A stretch of DNA of 64,000 nucleotides from Candidatus Iainarchaeum sp. (GCA_018304465.1 JAGVWC010000010.1:191211-255210); one strand, 5' to 3'. Counted from the stretch's first letter, positions 38,743-49,123 are shown. A program made the numbers and translations. The notes: generated from the sequence alone by a model not told the origin.

Positions 38743-39468
38743 TCAACGATTAAACCGTAACAAAAACGTAAAATTCTTGCGTGTTCGACCGCTTTTGTCC
38801 ACGCCCGCCAACGTAAAACTCGTCACGGGTCGAATCCGATATTTTTTCGACAATTCATCCACAATCGTTTTCGCGGCGCGCTTGGAACCCACGCGCACAT
38901 CCACGCCGTTCGAAATCAATTCTTTCTTGGCAACTTGCGCCAACGAATCCGTTCGATACAATTCATCCAAACGCGATTCGAATTCATCCACGATTTTTTG
39001 CCATTCGTTCTTGTCTTTTGATTCGAACCGAAACTGGATTTTGGCTTCGAAATAATCCGCGCGCACCAAACTGCATTTTCGACACAAGGTTTCACGCGGT
39101 TCCAGCGAAACCGACACCGGAACCGAAATTTCTTCGCTTCCAAGCAACCCTTTCACATGACCCGACGCCACCGAAGAACCGTCATCTTGGGGTTCAAGCC
39201 CCACATCGAATTCGAGATGATCCAATGATTTAGACTTGATGTTTTGCCGCACCAATTCGAGCAAATGGTCTTCCGACGGAGGCACCCATTTTCCTTGTCG
39301 CAACACTTTTGCGCACTCGCGGCAATACATGACTTCGATTTCTTCCGGATACATAAGCAGCTTGTTTTTCTTCTGAAAACAATCGATGCACACATTTTCA
39401 ATAAACGGCTTGCTGGTGGCTCCGCAATCGGGACAAAAACGCTTTCGCATAAACACAGTACCTTCCAT
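38743..39468 (-). CDS. NMD3-like protein
   Basis: RFCPDCGATSKPFIENVCIDCFQKK...MYCRECAKVLRQGKWV. Confidence 0.85.
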   Translation of the reverse strand: MEGTVFMRKRFCPDCGATSKPFIENVCIDCFQKKNKLLMYPEEIEVMYCRECAKVLRQGKWVPPSEDHLLELVRQNIKSKSLDHLEFDVGLEPQDDGSSVASGHVKGLLGSEEISVPVSVSLEPRETLCRKCSLVRADYFEAKIQFRFESKDKNEWQKIVDEFESRLDELYRTDSLAQVAKKELISNGVDVRVGSKRAAKTIVDELSKKYRIRPVTSFTLAGVDKSGRTRKNFTFLLRFNR

Positions 39469-39754
39469 TCACTTCTTTATTCTATTTGTTTTTCGGCGTA
39501 AAGTGCCTTTTTTTCGCGCCTTATTGGAAGCAGGATACGAAAAACAGTTTTAAAGAAACCGGACACACGGAGTACTAGGATCAAATACTTGAAGAACTCA
39601 TTTCCAGCGAGAAAAAACTTTCCGTGACCAAGAAATCTGCCAAAGCGGCACTCGATCTTCGAACCAAGTTCAAGTCCCAATTTATTAAAATCAACTGACT
39701 AGCGGAATCGTACTGAAACTCTGACAAACCCAAAAGGACCGGATAGAATCCGTG

Positions 39755-40522
39755 TTATTGTTTCTTCTTGGACGTCGAAACCACCGATTTCGGTGATGCA
39801 AACCGAAGGTCTTTTCCGGAACTCGTTTTCCAAAGCGATTTGAAATAGGCCCTATAATTCTCGGCGACCGCCTTGTTGCGAAGGATGACTGTCGTTATGG
39901 GATCCCCCCACATCATAGTCGCTGTGGTATCCCCATATACCCAAATTACGCTGGGGGCAAAAAGGCTTTTGGGAAGGGGTAACATGTGGGATCGCGTCGG
40001 ATGTGTTCCCGGATCCTGTCCTTCGGGAAAAATTAAGTATTCGTGAAGATTGTTGCGCTTGAGGCAAAGAAAATATTTCTGGAGGTGAATCGGTGCGACA
40101 GTCTGGAAATCCGTCATGTCACCGAATAAAAAAGCCGTCTCCGGATGCGCCATGTAATCGTTAAAAGCGTGGCGAACTCCGTCTTTTCCCTTATAAATTT
40201 CAATCGCAAAACTGGCGGGTTTTTTTCCAGCGATCTTCTGCAACTGAGGCACCAACCGCGACAGCTCTTCCTGCTGATCAGACAAGTCCGTTACCAGTTT
40301 CTCAGGATCGGATGCCAAGAACTGCTTGACGGACCCTTCGGTGAAAAAGCTGACATAGCCGCGATCTACCAGCTTGTTAAGCAGCGAATAGCACAGGGTG
40401 CGGTCCACTTGGCTTTGCTCGGAAATACGCGAAACAGTCGCAGGGCCCAAGCGCAGCGCCGACAGATACACTGCAACTTCTTTTGGAGAAAGACCCATCC
40501 GTTCCAATATCTGTGTGTCCAC
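39755..40522 (-). CDS. TrmB-family transcriptional regulator
   Basis: MGLSPKEVAVYLSALRLGPATVSRISEQSQVDRTLCYSLLNKLVDRGYVS. Confidence 0.85.
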   Translation of the reverse strand: MDTQILERMGLSPKEVAVYLSALRLGPATVSRISEQSQVDRTLCYSLLNKLVDRGYVSFFTEGSVKQFLASDPEKLVTDLSDQQEELSRLVPQLQKIAGKKPASFAIEIYKGKDGVRHAFNDYMAHPETAFLFGDMTDFQTVAPIHLQKYFLCLKRNNLHEYLIFPEGQDPGTHPTRSHMLPLPKSLFAPSVIWVYGDTTATMMWGDPITTVILRNKAVAENYRAYFKSLWKTSSGKDLRFASPKSVVSTSKKKQ

Positions 40523-40620
40523 AGGAACATCTTGAGCCGAATTTTATTTAAATGTTGTTATTTTTTCACAACAAATGAATAATACGCCCAGAGACAGTAT
40601 TCATTATAGCGAGTGAAAAT

Positions 40621-40839
40621 ATGAAACAATATGTCATTACCCCGCACCAGCCATCCGAAAGAAAAATTCAAGCCCATCCGATCCTCGTAACTCACGACAT
40701 CGAAGAAGCGATTTATCTCGCGGACCGCAGTATCGTGCTCAAAAACCATCCGATGATCGTGAGCGCTGTCCTAGCCAATCCTCTTCCAAAACCGCGCACT
40801 CCCGAACGGAAAACAAAACAGGAATTCCGAAAACTGTGA
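40621..40839 (+). pseudogene. ABC-transporter ATPase C-terminal fragment
   Basis: ILVTHDIEEAIYLADRSIVLKNHPMIVSAVLANPLPKPR: H-loop region only, no Walker A/B or signature. Confidence 0.7.
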
Positions 40840-40895
40840 CAACAGATCACGGAATTGCTGAACCCAAAAAAAAATGAAAAAATGGAATATTTCAC

Positions 40896-41465
40896 ATGAA
40901 TGAAAAAAGCAAATGGGAGAACGGCAAACCAAAGATCGCGATCATTCTCGGAAGCCGCAAAGACGAACCGACAGTCGTCGCATCCAAATTATTTCACATA
41001 CTCAAAAACGCTGGAATCGGATACGAATACTCCATCATTTCCTCCGATCGAAATCCGGAAGAGTTACGAACGTATTGCAAAAGCCTGGACACGGAAATAA
41101 TCGCCGTTATCGCGGTTGCAGGCCTCATTCCCAATCTTCCGATTGTTACAAAGTCCTGGGCACCCCACATACCGGTTATTTCGGTTCCCCTTACGGGAGA
41201 CGGATACACCCCGAATGACACCCTGCTTGCAGCCGCGAGTACCCCTGGAGAACGACCCATTATTGTCAGTGGAATCGGAAAAAACGGCCTTGAAAAAGCA
41301 GGGTACCTCGCCGTGGAAATCGCCGGCGTAAAACACGCCCACATTCGAAAAAAATATGCTTCTTTGCAGGAAATTAAAAGTGCCGAAATCAAAACAACGC
41401 ATCCCCGGCCAAAATCAAAAAAAGGAAGTGAAACAAATGGATCCGCGAGACCTCATTTCAGTTAA
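40896..41465 (+). CDS. PurE-like (AIR carboxylase family) protein
   Basis: IAIILGSRKDEPTVVASKLFHILKNAGIGYEYSIISSDRNPEEL...VISVPLTGDGYTPNDTLLAAASTPGERPIIVSGIGKNGLEKAGYLAVEI. Confidence 0.75.
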   Translation: MNEKSKWENGKPKIAIILGSRKDEPTVVASKLFHILKNAGIGYEYSIISSDRNPEELRTYCKSLDTEIIAVIAVAGLIPNLPIVTKSWAPHIPVISVPLTGDGYTPNDTLLAAASTPGERPIIVSGIGKNGLEKAGYLAVEIAGVKHAHIRKKYASLQEIKSAEIKTTHPRPKSKKGSETNGSARPHFS

Positions 41466-42477
41466 CGTAAACGTTTTCGAAGGGGACATTCTTCTGTGCG
41501 ACTCGTACGTGTCGGATGTAGCGCCAGAATTCGTGAAAAAATTATCGACCCATAAAAAAACGTATTCTTTCACTCCAGAACTGACGCATAGCGACATATT
41601 GGGATTCAAGCTGTGCACCATCTTTCGACTGGGCCGAATTAGTCGATTGACGGTTTTTATCAAATCCGGCTCTCCGCATTCGTTGCAGATTCCGCTGATT
41701 GTCCAAGAAGCCGCCGACGATACCGGATTCGATCGATCGAAAATCGAATACTTTGTCTGGGAAAAAGGCGAAATGATCCCTGTTTCTAACGAAGCAATCC
41801 GCAAAGCCCGGCACTTACACGAAATCGAGCGACTGCTTGCCTTTGAACGACTGCAAAAAACGGTCGAAATCCTGCGAAAAGAATGCCGCAATGACCAGCA
41901 GGAAACCTTCGAAACCATCCTGGAACACTTTGTTGAAGAAACCAACGAGCTAAAAGAAGGGATCAAAAACAAAGATACGGCCAATACTCAGGAAGAACTC
42001 GGCGACATCTTGTTCAATGTTTTCTTATTCGCCAAAATCGCGCAAGAAGAAAACCAATTCGATATGGAAAAACTGCTGGATACGGTGAATGAAAAAATGG
42101 TGAAACGGCACGATCAAATATTTCCAAACAGAAACGTAGTGATATTGGTTTCGCCCATTCATGGAAAAGGAGTCTTTGCATTGCAGGACATCAAGGCCGG
42201 AACGATCGCTGACAAATGGCAGGCGTACGCACAAAACCAAAACCCACGCACAGATAAAACCGTTGACCAGTTCGTGAATCATTCGTGCAAACCCAACGCC
42301 TACGCCAAAGACTCCGTCGACATCGCACTCCGCGACATTAAAGCAGGCGAAGAAATCACCTGTGACTACACCAAAGAAAACGGAATACACCCTAAGTTCA
42401 AGTGCAATTGCCAATGCAAAAATTGCAGAGGAGCGATTTACACCAATTTTCAAAGAATCGGACCCGAAAAGGATTGA
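41437..42477 (+). CDS. Three-part fusion: unknown N-terminal domain, MazG-like NTP pyrophosphohydrolase, SET domain
   Basis: MazG: EETNELKEGI...EELGDILFNVFLFAKIAQEE; SET: GKGVFALQDIKAG...FVNHSCKPNAY...GEEITCDYT...CNCQCKNCRG. Confidence 0.85.
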   Translation: MDPRDLISVNVNVFEGDILLCDSYVSDVAPEFVKKLSTHKKTYSFTPELTHSDILGFKLCTIFRLGRISRLTVFIKSGSPHSLQIPLIVQEAADDTGFDRSKIEYFVWEKGEMIPVSNEAIRKARHLHEIERLLAFERLQKTVEILRKECRNDQQETFETILEHFVEETNELKEGIKNKDTANTQEELGDILFNVFLFAKIAQEENQFDMEKLLDTVNEKMVKRHDQIFPNRNVVILVSPIHGKGVFALQDIKAGTIADKWQAYAQNQNPRTDKTVDQFVNHSCKPNAYAKDSVDIALRDIKAGEEITCDYTKENGIHPKFKCNCQCKNCRGAIYTNFQRIGPEKD

Positions 42478-42526
42478 AGAACTCAAACCGTTGACCAAGA
42501 CCCAAATCTACGGAACCGTTCGAAAA

Positions 42527-43804
42527 CTAGCCGAATAACTTGTACGTCTTGCCCCGCTCCGGAATCACGGGTTTGATTCCAAGGCCCTTGATTTGCTCGG
42601 CAAACGTATTCATGACATCCGGATCCCCGTGCACCAAAAACGCGCGTTGCGGCGACCACTTGTTCAACGCTTTTAACATGTCATCGCGCTGCGCATGCGC
42701 CGAAAACTCGTAGCGAACGGTTTCAAACGCGACATCCAACGATTCGTTGTCGATTTCAAGCTTGTGGGTTTCATAGAGTTTTCGACCCGCGGTGCGCTCG
42801 GCCTGAAACCCCGTAAAAAACAGTTTCGAACGGGTTTCAAGACGCAATTTGCGAATATAAAACAAAATCGGACCGCCTTGCAGCATTCCCGCGGACGCGA
42901 CAATCACGCACGGTTTTTTCAACGCGTCTTTTCTTTCTTTTCCGCTTCGCACCCAAAACACGCTTTCCAAGGCTTTCTTTAACGCTTTTGGATCCCGCAA
43001 ATACTGGGGATACTTGAGCATGACATTAGCGGCTTTTTGCCCCATGCCGTCATAATAAATATCCGCGGTCACGCCGTGACTACGCAAAATCTCGATGACT
43101 TCTTGTCCGCGGCCAATCGCAAACGACGGAATCAACGCCCAGCCTTTTCGATCCACGACGTTTTGAACGTCTTCGGCAAACACGGCTTCCAGTTCTTTTC
43201 GCGGCGGATGATTCCGATCCCCATACGTTGACTCGGTGATCACGGTGTCAACCGCACCGATTTTCAAATCCGCGCCCGTGTGCAAACGCGTATCCGCGGG
43301 ATTATAATCCCCCGTGTACAACACGTTTTTTCCGTCCACCGACAGCTTCGTCATTGCGGAACCCAGAATATGCCCCGCGTCAAAAAACTCGAACTGCACA
43401 TTCGGAGAAATCGATAATTTTCGCTTGTATCCGACTTCAAAACTGAATTTTTTGATCAAAAACAAATCATCCGGTTCGAAACCCGCGTGCTCGCGGTTAT
43501 GCTTCGCGATTTTTAAGGAATCTTCCCACAACAAATTCGACAAATCCAAGGTCGGCGACGTCAAGTACGTCAACACAGGGGCTTGCGCGAACAGTTTCGG
43601 AAGATTACCCGAATGATCCAAATGCGCATGCGACAAAATCACGGCATTCAAATTCGTTTTCACGGGTAACGGCTGTTCAATCTGATTTTCCGCGCCAAAC
43701 TTCAAACCCGTATCCAAAACGATTTTGTCCGGCAAATCCAGCAAAAAACTCGACCGCCCCACTTCCTGAGCGGCACCCAAAAACGAAATTGATTCTTTTC
43801 CCAT
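42527..43804 (-). CDS. Beta-CASP metallo-beta-lactamase ribonuclease (CPSF-like)
   Basis: ILSHAHLDHSGNLP...DAGHILGSAM...YTGDYNPADTRL...TESTYGDR...VHGDPDVMNTFAEQIK. Confidence 0.92.
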   Translation of the reverse strand: MGKESISFLGAAQEVGRSSFLLDLPDKIVLDTGLKFGAENQIEQPLPVKTNLNAVILSHAHLDHSGNLPKLFAQAPVLTYLTSPTLDLSNLLWEDSLKIAKHNREHAGFEPDDLFLIKKFSFEVGYKRKLSISPNVQFEFFDAGHILGSAMTKLSVDGKNVLYTGDYNPADTRLHTGADLKIGAVDTVITESTYGDRNHPPRKELEAVFAEDVQNVVDRKGWALIPSFAIGRGQEVIEILRSHGVTADIYYDGMGQKAANVMLKYPQYLRDPKALKKALESVFWVRSGKERKDALKKPCVIVASAGMLQGGPILFYIRKLRLETRSKLFFTGFQAERTAGRKLYETHKLEIDNESLDVAFETVRYEFSAHAQRDDMLKALNKWSPQRAFLVHGDPDVMNTFAEQIKGLGIKPVIPERGKTYKLFG

Positions 43805-43876
43805 GCAACCTTCACTTCCACATAAAAATACGAAGAAAACATATTTATTTAGAAACTGCACTTTAAATACGTTTGG

Positions 43877-44398
43877 ATGAACCGAATCCACCAGCCACCA
43901 GGCCCCCGCCGCACAAAACGGATACTCAAAAGTGCAAAACGACAACAAAAACAATTCCACGCCCGACAAATAACCGGGTTTTCACGCGCAAAAATTTCGA
44001 CCCGGTATCTGGGCAACAAAACCCCCGACGACAAAAAAATCATCCAACGCCTATGGCAAAAAAACCTCAATTCCAAAAATTCCGCGCTGGCTCTGAAAAA
44101 AAGACATTTGATCGAATACGAACGACTAAGAGAAGTGTTTTTCGCTCAAGGCGAATGGAAACAGATTTACACTACTGATACGCCTCTCCGCCAAATCATG
44201 GAATACGTCCGAACCCACTATCAAAACCACGGCACCATTCCCGCCCAGCCCAAAATCGCCACCCACACCGGCTTGTCCCTTCAGGTGGTCCGCCAACGCA
44301 TTCGCCGGCAATACCAACGCGCGTTTGTCCGCGTACGACGAAAAACATCCCACGGAAAACGGAAAACAAAACCGATTTCCGACAAACGCCGCGAATGA
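43877..44398 (+). CDS. Basic HTH-like hypothetical protein
   Basis: PAQPKIATHTGLSLQVVRQRIRRQYQRAF. Confidence 0.5.
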   Translation: MNRIHQPPGPRRTKRILKSAKRQQKQFHARQITGFSRAKISTRYLGNKTPDDKKIIQRLWQKNLNSKNSALALKKRHLIEYERLREVFFAQGEWKQIYTTDTPLRQIMEYVRTHYQNHGTIPAQPKIATHTGLSLQVVRQRIRRQYQRAFVRVRRKTSHGKRKTKPISDKRRE

Positions 44399-44443
44399 AT
44401 CCATCCAAAACCATTTTAAATTTCAAAAAACAATGAAACTAAC

Positions 44444-45061
44444 ATGCCCACGGTTCTCCCAGTCGCCCAATCCTTGTCTTTGCTGCACCAATACAAGATT
44501 CCCACGTGCGAATTCTACGTATGCCGCGAACCCTTTGAACTCTCCGAAGTCCCCTTCAAGTTCCCCTGGGCCATGAAACTATCATCGGACCGCATCGTTC
44601 ACAAAACCGAACAAAAAGCCGTGTACACGAATATTCAAAACCGAACCGACGCCAACACCACGTTTTCGGAACTCCAAAAACGCGATCCACGTGCCCCGAT
44701 TCTCGTGCAACCACACTTGGATGGCACCGAACTCTTCATCGGAAGCAACCAAGACATTCAATTCGGACCCACCATATTGGTGGGCTTGGGCGGCGTATTC
44801 GTCGAACTCCTAAAAGACACCAGCATCCGCGTGCTCCCCGTTTCGATCGACGACTGCCGCCAAATGATCCGCGATCTAAAACACCAAGCCGTACTCGCGG
44901 GGTTTCGCGGAAAACCCAAAGTCGACACCGATCAACTCGCCAAAATTCTGCTTCAAACCAGCAAAATGATCCAAGAAAACCAATTCCTCGAACTGGACAT
45001 CAACCCCCTGATCGCCACCAAAAAAGGCATCTACGCGGTCGACGCCCGCATCGTGAAATAA
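44444..45061 (+). CDS. ADP-forming acyl-CoA synthetase beta-subunit-like (ATP-grasp)
   Basis: VQPHLDGTELFIGSNQDIQFGPTILVGLGGVFVELLKDTSIRVLPVS...LELDINPLIATKKGIYAVDARI. Confidence 0.88.
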   Translation: MPTVLPVAQSLSLLHQYKIPTCEFYVCREPFELSEVPFKFPWAMKLSSDRIVHKTEQKAVYTNIQNRTDANTTFSELQKRDPRAPILVQPHLDGTELFIGSNQDIQFGPTILVGLGGVFVELLKDTSIRVLPVSIDDCRQMIRDLKHQAVLAGFRGKPKVDTDQLAKILLQTSKMIQENQFLELDINPLIATKKGIYAVDARIVK

Positions 45062-45108
45062 AAACCACAACCAAAGCTTTTTCTATTTCCGATCCCTATC
45101 CATTTCAT

Positions 45109-45708
45109 ATGGGATTAAAACGCGTTGGAAAAAAACCCTTGTCCCGGGTCCGTGAAGGAATATTCCAAACCGTGGACATCGGAAGCGGTTTTGGCGAATA
45201 CATTTCAAGACAAGCCGAACGATTTCCGCATCGACGATACGCCGTGGTGGATCCGCGGTACGCGCGAACCAGCGGATTCGGACAAATTCACCTCGAATCC
45301 GAATTCAAACGACTTGGAATTCACATGCATCCCGGCACCGGCGCATCGTTTTTCGAAGAAATGGCACGACGCGGATGGAAAACCCACGCCATCAATTTCG
45401 ATATGCCGTTAGGATCGGAAGCCGAATTGTCCCGCATACTGGACCTGGCACCCCACACCTTGTTTCCCAACGGAAAAATATTCGTCGCCACCGAACGGTT
45501 AACCGCACTGGATCACTTCATCAAAATCGCGCGCGAAAAAGGTTTTTCGGTCACCGAACGAAAATCCATGCCTCCCGCCCAGGCTCGACAACGCACCGCG
45601 TATTCACACCGCCATTCCAACAACCCCCAACGACCGATTCGACGCCTCGAAATCACGTTTGGATTAAAGAAAGCGTTTCCGGACAAAAAACAAAGGCAAA
45701 AAAGATAA
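45109..45708 (+). CDS. SAM-dependent methyltransferase-like protein
   Basis: VDIGSGFGEYISRQAERFPHRRYAVVDPR. Confidence 0.6.
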   Translation: MGLKRVGKKPLSRVREGIFQTVDIGSGFGEYISRQAERFPHRRYAVVDPRYARTSGFGQIHLESEFKRLGIHMHPGTGASFFEEMARRGWKTHAINFDMPLGSEAELSRILDLAPHTLFPNGKIFVATERLTALDHFIKIAREKGFSVTERKSMPPAQARQRTAYSHRHSNNPQRPIRRLEITFGLKKAFPDKKQRQKR

Positions 45709-45774
45709 ACGAAAACCACTGTCCCCAAGCATTAAAAAACTCTTCTGGCATCAAACAATGTAGGAAAAACCCCT

Positions 45775-46809
45775 ATGAAACAAACCCCTGAAGAACGGCT
45801 ACGACTTGTAACGCGAAACACCGCGGAAATCATCACCCGCGAAGAACTCAACCAATTGCTTAAAACCAAGGAGCGCCCAGTCATTTATTTAGGCGTCTCC
45901 ATCACGGGTCGACCCCACGTAGGTTACTTTGTCTGGGCCACCAAAGTCGCGGATTTTTTAAAAGCGGGTTTCAAAGTCAAAATATTGCTGGCCGACGTTC
46001 ACGGCGCCATGGATAACTGTCCCTGGGAAGTCCTTGAAAAACGATTCGAATACTACAACATCGTCATCAAAGGAATGCTTAAAAGCGCCGGCGCCGACCT
46101 CACGCAACTCGAAATCATCAAAGGCTCAAGTTTTCAACTCGAAAAAAACTATGTATTGGATTTGCTCAAATTCTCCACCCAAACCACGGTGCACGACGCA
46201 TTAAAAGCCGCCAGCGAAGTCGTCAAAATGGGCGACAACCCCAAAGTATCCGGACTCATTTACCCGATGCTCCAAGCCCTCGACGAACAATACCTCGATG
46301 TGGACATTCAATTCGGCGGAACCGACCAGCGCAAAATCATGGTGTTTGCCCGCGAAAACCTACCGATCCTCGGATACCGCCCCCGCATCGAACTCATGCT
46401 GCCCTTGATTCCAGGTTTAACACAAACCGGAAAAATGTCGTCCAGCGAACCCAACTCCAAAATCGATTTATTGGAAACCACGACCGACATCAAAACCAAA
46501 CTCAACAAAGCGTATTGCCCTGAAAAACAAATCGAAGGAAACGGCGTCATGGCGTTATGCCAATTCGTGATCATGCCCAAAAAAGAAGACGAAAAAAAAA
46601 CCTTGATCATTAAACGCCCCGAAAAATTCGGAGGCGACGCGTCGTATTCCACGTACGCCGAACTCGAAAAAGCGTTCGTTTCCGGGGCCTTGCACCCCAT
46701 GGACCTCAAAACCGCGGTCGCAAGCGAAATCGACCAATTGGTGGCCCCCATTCGAAAAGACTTCGAAGGAAAAGAAAAGCTCATCCAACAAGCATATCCA
46801 ACCAAATAA
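45775..46809 (+). CDS. tyrS: Tyrosyl-tRNA synthetase
   Basis: YLGVSITGRPHVGYF, VDIQFGGTDQRKI, KMSSSEPNSKIDL. Confidence 0.95.
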   Translation: MKQTPEERLRLVTRNTAEIITREELNQLLKTKERPVIYLGVSITGRPHVGYFVWATKVADFLKAGFKVKILLADVHGAMDNCPWEVLEKRFEYYNIVIKGMLKSAGADLTQLEIIKGSSFQLEKNYVLDLLKFSTQTTVHDALKAASEVVKMGDNPKVSGLIYPMLQALDEQYLDVDIQFGGTDQRKIMVFARENLPILGYRPRIELMLPLIPGLTQTGKMSSSEPNSKIDLLETTTDIKTKLNKAYCPEKQIEGNGVMALCQFVIMPKKEDEKKTLIIKRPEKFGGDASYSTYAELEKAFVSGALHPMDLKTAVASEIDQLVAPIRKDFEGKEKLIQQAYPTK

Positions 46810-46882
46810 AAATCCCGATCAAAACCCGAACCCATAAAAAACCCACGGACCTCATAATACTTAGAAAGGAAAACGACCCCGT

Positions 46883-47233
46883 ATGGACGACGAATATTTC
46901 GAAGACGAGCCCCAGCCCAAAAAACGGCAACTGCCCATTCAAACCAACCCCTTGTTTTACCTCGCCATCGGACTCGCCTTGGGATTCACCTTATCCGTGT
47001 TCGTTTCCCCCGAATTCTTGGAAAGCTTTTCAAACCCCCAAAAATTCGACGGACAAATCACGGACATCAACAAATGGGTCTCCGACGACTTGCGCGTCAA
47101 CCTCGTGATATTACGCATCAATGACTCGAACGTCGCGACCTGCATCGACGGCGACGCGTGCCTCGGATACCAACCCGGCGACACCGTTCACGTCACTTGT
47201 TTTGGCATCGAATGCCGCGCGACGAAACGCTAA
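46883..47233 (+). CDS. Small single-TM protein
   Basis: PLFYLAIGLALGFTLSVFVSPEF then soluble domain. Confidence 0.6.
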   Translation: MDDEYFEDEPQPKKRQLPIQTNPLFYLAIGLALGFTLSVFVSPEFLESFSNPQKFDGQITDINKWVSDDLRVNLVILRINDSNVATCIDGDACLGYQPGDTVHVTCFGIECRATKR

Positions 47234-47277
47234 ACCCAATCCGAAAACTTAATATGGGCCTGGTTCTAAACCATACT

Positions 47278-48360
47278 ATGCCGCGACGCATTTCTCCCCG
47301 CGTTCAACGACTATTCCAACAATACGCGGCCGCCCGACACCAAAGCGGAGGACGCAAAATCGGAATTGGTCAATTTCAACTCATTGTAACGGCACCCAAA
47401 AACGAATCCCTTAGAGCCATCGGAAAACGCGCGCACACCACGCGCGCCACCGCGCGAAACGTACTGGTTACCACCCGTCTGCGAAACAAAGACCGGATCC
47501 AAGGCATCGGAATCGCCGCCAACACGCGTCTACGAAGCGTGGAAACCATGGCCAACGGCACCGTCCTGCAATTCATCCAAGACCAACTGGCCCACACGGA
47601 CAAAACCATGCGCCAAATCGCGATCAAAGCCGGCGTCAATCCGTCCACCGTCAAAAAAATAAACAAAAAAGAAAAAATCCGAAAAAACCCCCGAAGCGTC
47701 GGAGGAAAAATAGCCGCGAAACAACGCTTGGAACCCAAATGGGACGCCATCCGCGCTTTGCTCCAACAAAAAACACCCGAAGGAAACTTCCGATTCACCC
47801 AAAACGAAGTCATTTCCCGGTTAGCCCGACAAGGAATCCGAACAAATCACGTGGTCGTCGGAAGAATCGCCCGCCACGTTCGAAGCGAACAAGAACGAAA
47901 TGAAATGCGCGGACACGCGGTTTCTCCATCCAACCGCCGGAGGGCATTCCTCGAAAAAGCCCTGCGATTCACCCGTTCTCCCATCGCACGCATCACGCAA
48001 CGTGCCATTACCCGCGAAACCCGACAAGGCCGTCCCGCCACCCAAACCGCCATCCGAAACGCGATCGTGAACGTAAAACGGGAACGCGGATTAAAAGGAA
48101 TGCGATTCCAAGAAAGCAAAACCGCCACCCAAAAAGTGGTTCGGTACCTCATGCCCACTGGAACCCCCCGATTACCCATTCCCTGGGAAGAAACCGCCAA
48201 AAAACTCGAAGTTCCGATTTATTTCCTGCAAAAAACAATCGTCAACCAACTGCTTTTACGAAAACCCCTGCACGACATCGTTCTCGCAGAACGAACGGGA
48301 CTACGCCGCGAAAAAATCCGTCAAATCCGCCTCGAACTCGCCAACGAAAACAACCGATAA
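47278..48360 (+). CDS. Multi-HTH basic protein
   Basis: MRQIAIKAGVNPSTVKKINKKEK, FTQNEVISRLARQGIRTNHVVVGRIARH, DIVLAERTGLRREKIRQIRLEL. Confidence 0.65.
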   Translation: MPRRISPRVQRLFQQYAAARHQSGGRKIGIGQFQLIVTAPKNESLRAIGKRAHTTRATARNVLVTTRLRNKDRIQGIGIAANTRLRSVETMANGTVLQFIQDQLAHTDKTMRQIAIKAGVNPSTVKKINKKEKIRKNPRSVGGKIAAKQRLEPKWDAIRALLQQKTPEGNFRFTQNEVISRLARQGIRTNHVVVGRIARHVRSEQERNEMRGHAVSPSNRRRAFLEKALRFTRSPIARITQRAITRETRQGRPATQTAIRNAIVNVKRERGLKGMRFQESKTATQKVVRYLMPTGTPRLPIPWEETAKKLEVPIYFLQKTIVNQLLLRKPLHDIVLAERTGLRREKIRQIRLELANENNR

Positions 48361-48361
48361 C

Positions 48362-49123
48362 TCAATTCTTTTTTCCCGTCAACACGAAAAACGCGCCGCG
48401 CTTTTCTAAAAACCATTTGATCTGCATCCACGACAAATGATTTTCAAGCGCCGGACGACTGTGGGTTACAACCAAGCGCTCTTCCGAAAACCAGTGCAAC
48501 ACTTCTTCGACCAAATGATACGATTCATAAGGCTGGCCAAACTTGTCCGCCAAATACACCTCGCCTTTTGGAGGAACCCGTCCTCCGTAAAACAATTTTT
48601 TCGCGGTTTCCATTCGTTTTTTCACATCGGATCCGGCCAGCAATCCCACTAACCAACGCTTCCAACGCAGACGAAGACGACCCACGGCATTATACAATCC
48701 GACGCAAACGAAACCACCGGCTTTGACATGCGAGACCGCGACTCCAAACCCTTTCCGCGGATTCTTCGTATGATGCAACACCCCAAGCGACAACACGACA
48801 TCGAATTTTTCTTTCGGATCAAACAAAAACAAATCGCCTTGCACAAACGAAACCGAATCCAACCCATATTTTTTCTTCAAACCCAACCCTTTTTCAATCG
48901 ACGAAAACGACAAATCAACCGCAATAACCCGCGCGCCAAACAACCCCAATCCCGCCGCGACTTCACCGGTTCCACACCCAAGCTCCAACACCGTTTTACC
49001 CAAAAACCAATCCCGCGGTTTTCCCATGGCATTGGCCGCCCACAACCCAAAGCCCTCCAAATCCGATTTGGATTGAACCACACGCGACGGATACGGAAAC
49101 CACTCATACATCATCGACGACAT
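48362..49123 (-). CDS. Class I SAM methyltransferase
   Basis: VLELGCGTGEVAAGLGLFGARVIAVDLS...FDVVLSLGVLHHTKNP. Confidence 0.88.
   Translation of the reverse strand: MSSMMYEWFPYPSRVVQSKSDLEGFGLWAANAMGKPRDWFLGKTVLELGCGTGEVAAGLGLFGARVIAVDLSFSSIEKGLGLKKKYGLDSVSFVQGDLFLFDPKEKFDVVLSLGVLHHTKNPRKGFGVAVSHVKAGGFVCVGLYNAVGRLRLRWKRWLVGLLAGSDVKKRMETAKKLFYGGRVPPKGEVYLADKFGQPYESYHLVEEVLHWFSEERLVVTHSRPALENHLSWMQIKWFLEKRGAFFVLTGKKN

Noticed and set aside
39477-39680. Possible decayed copy of the DUF2683-like gene (shared CTATTTGTTTTTCGG end)
   Set aside because: Similarity is limited to a short 3' stretch and frames do not match; likely chance
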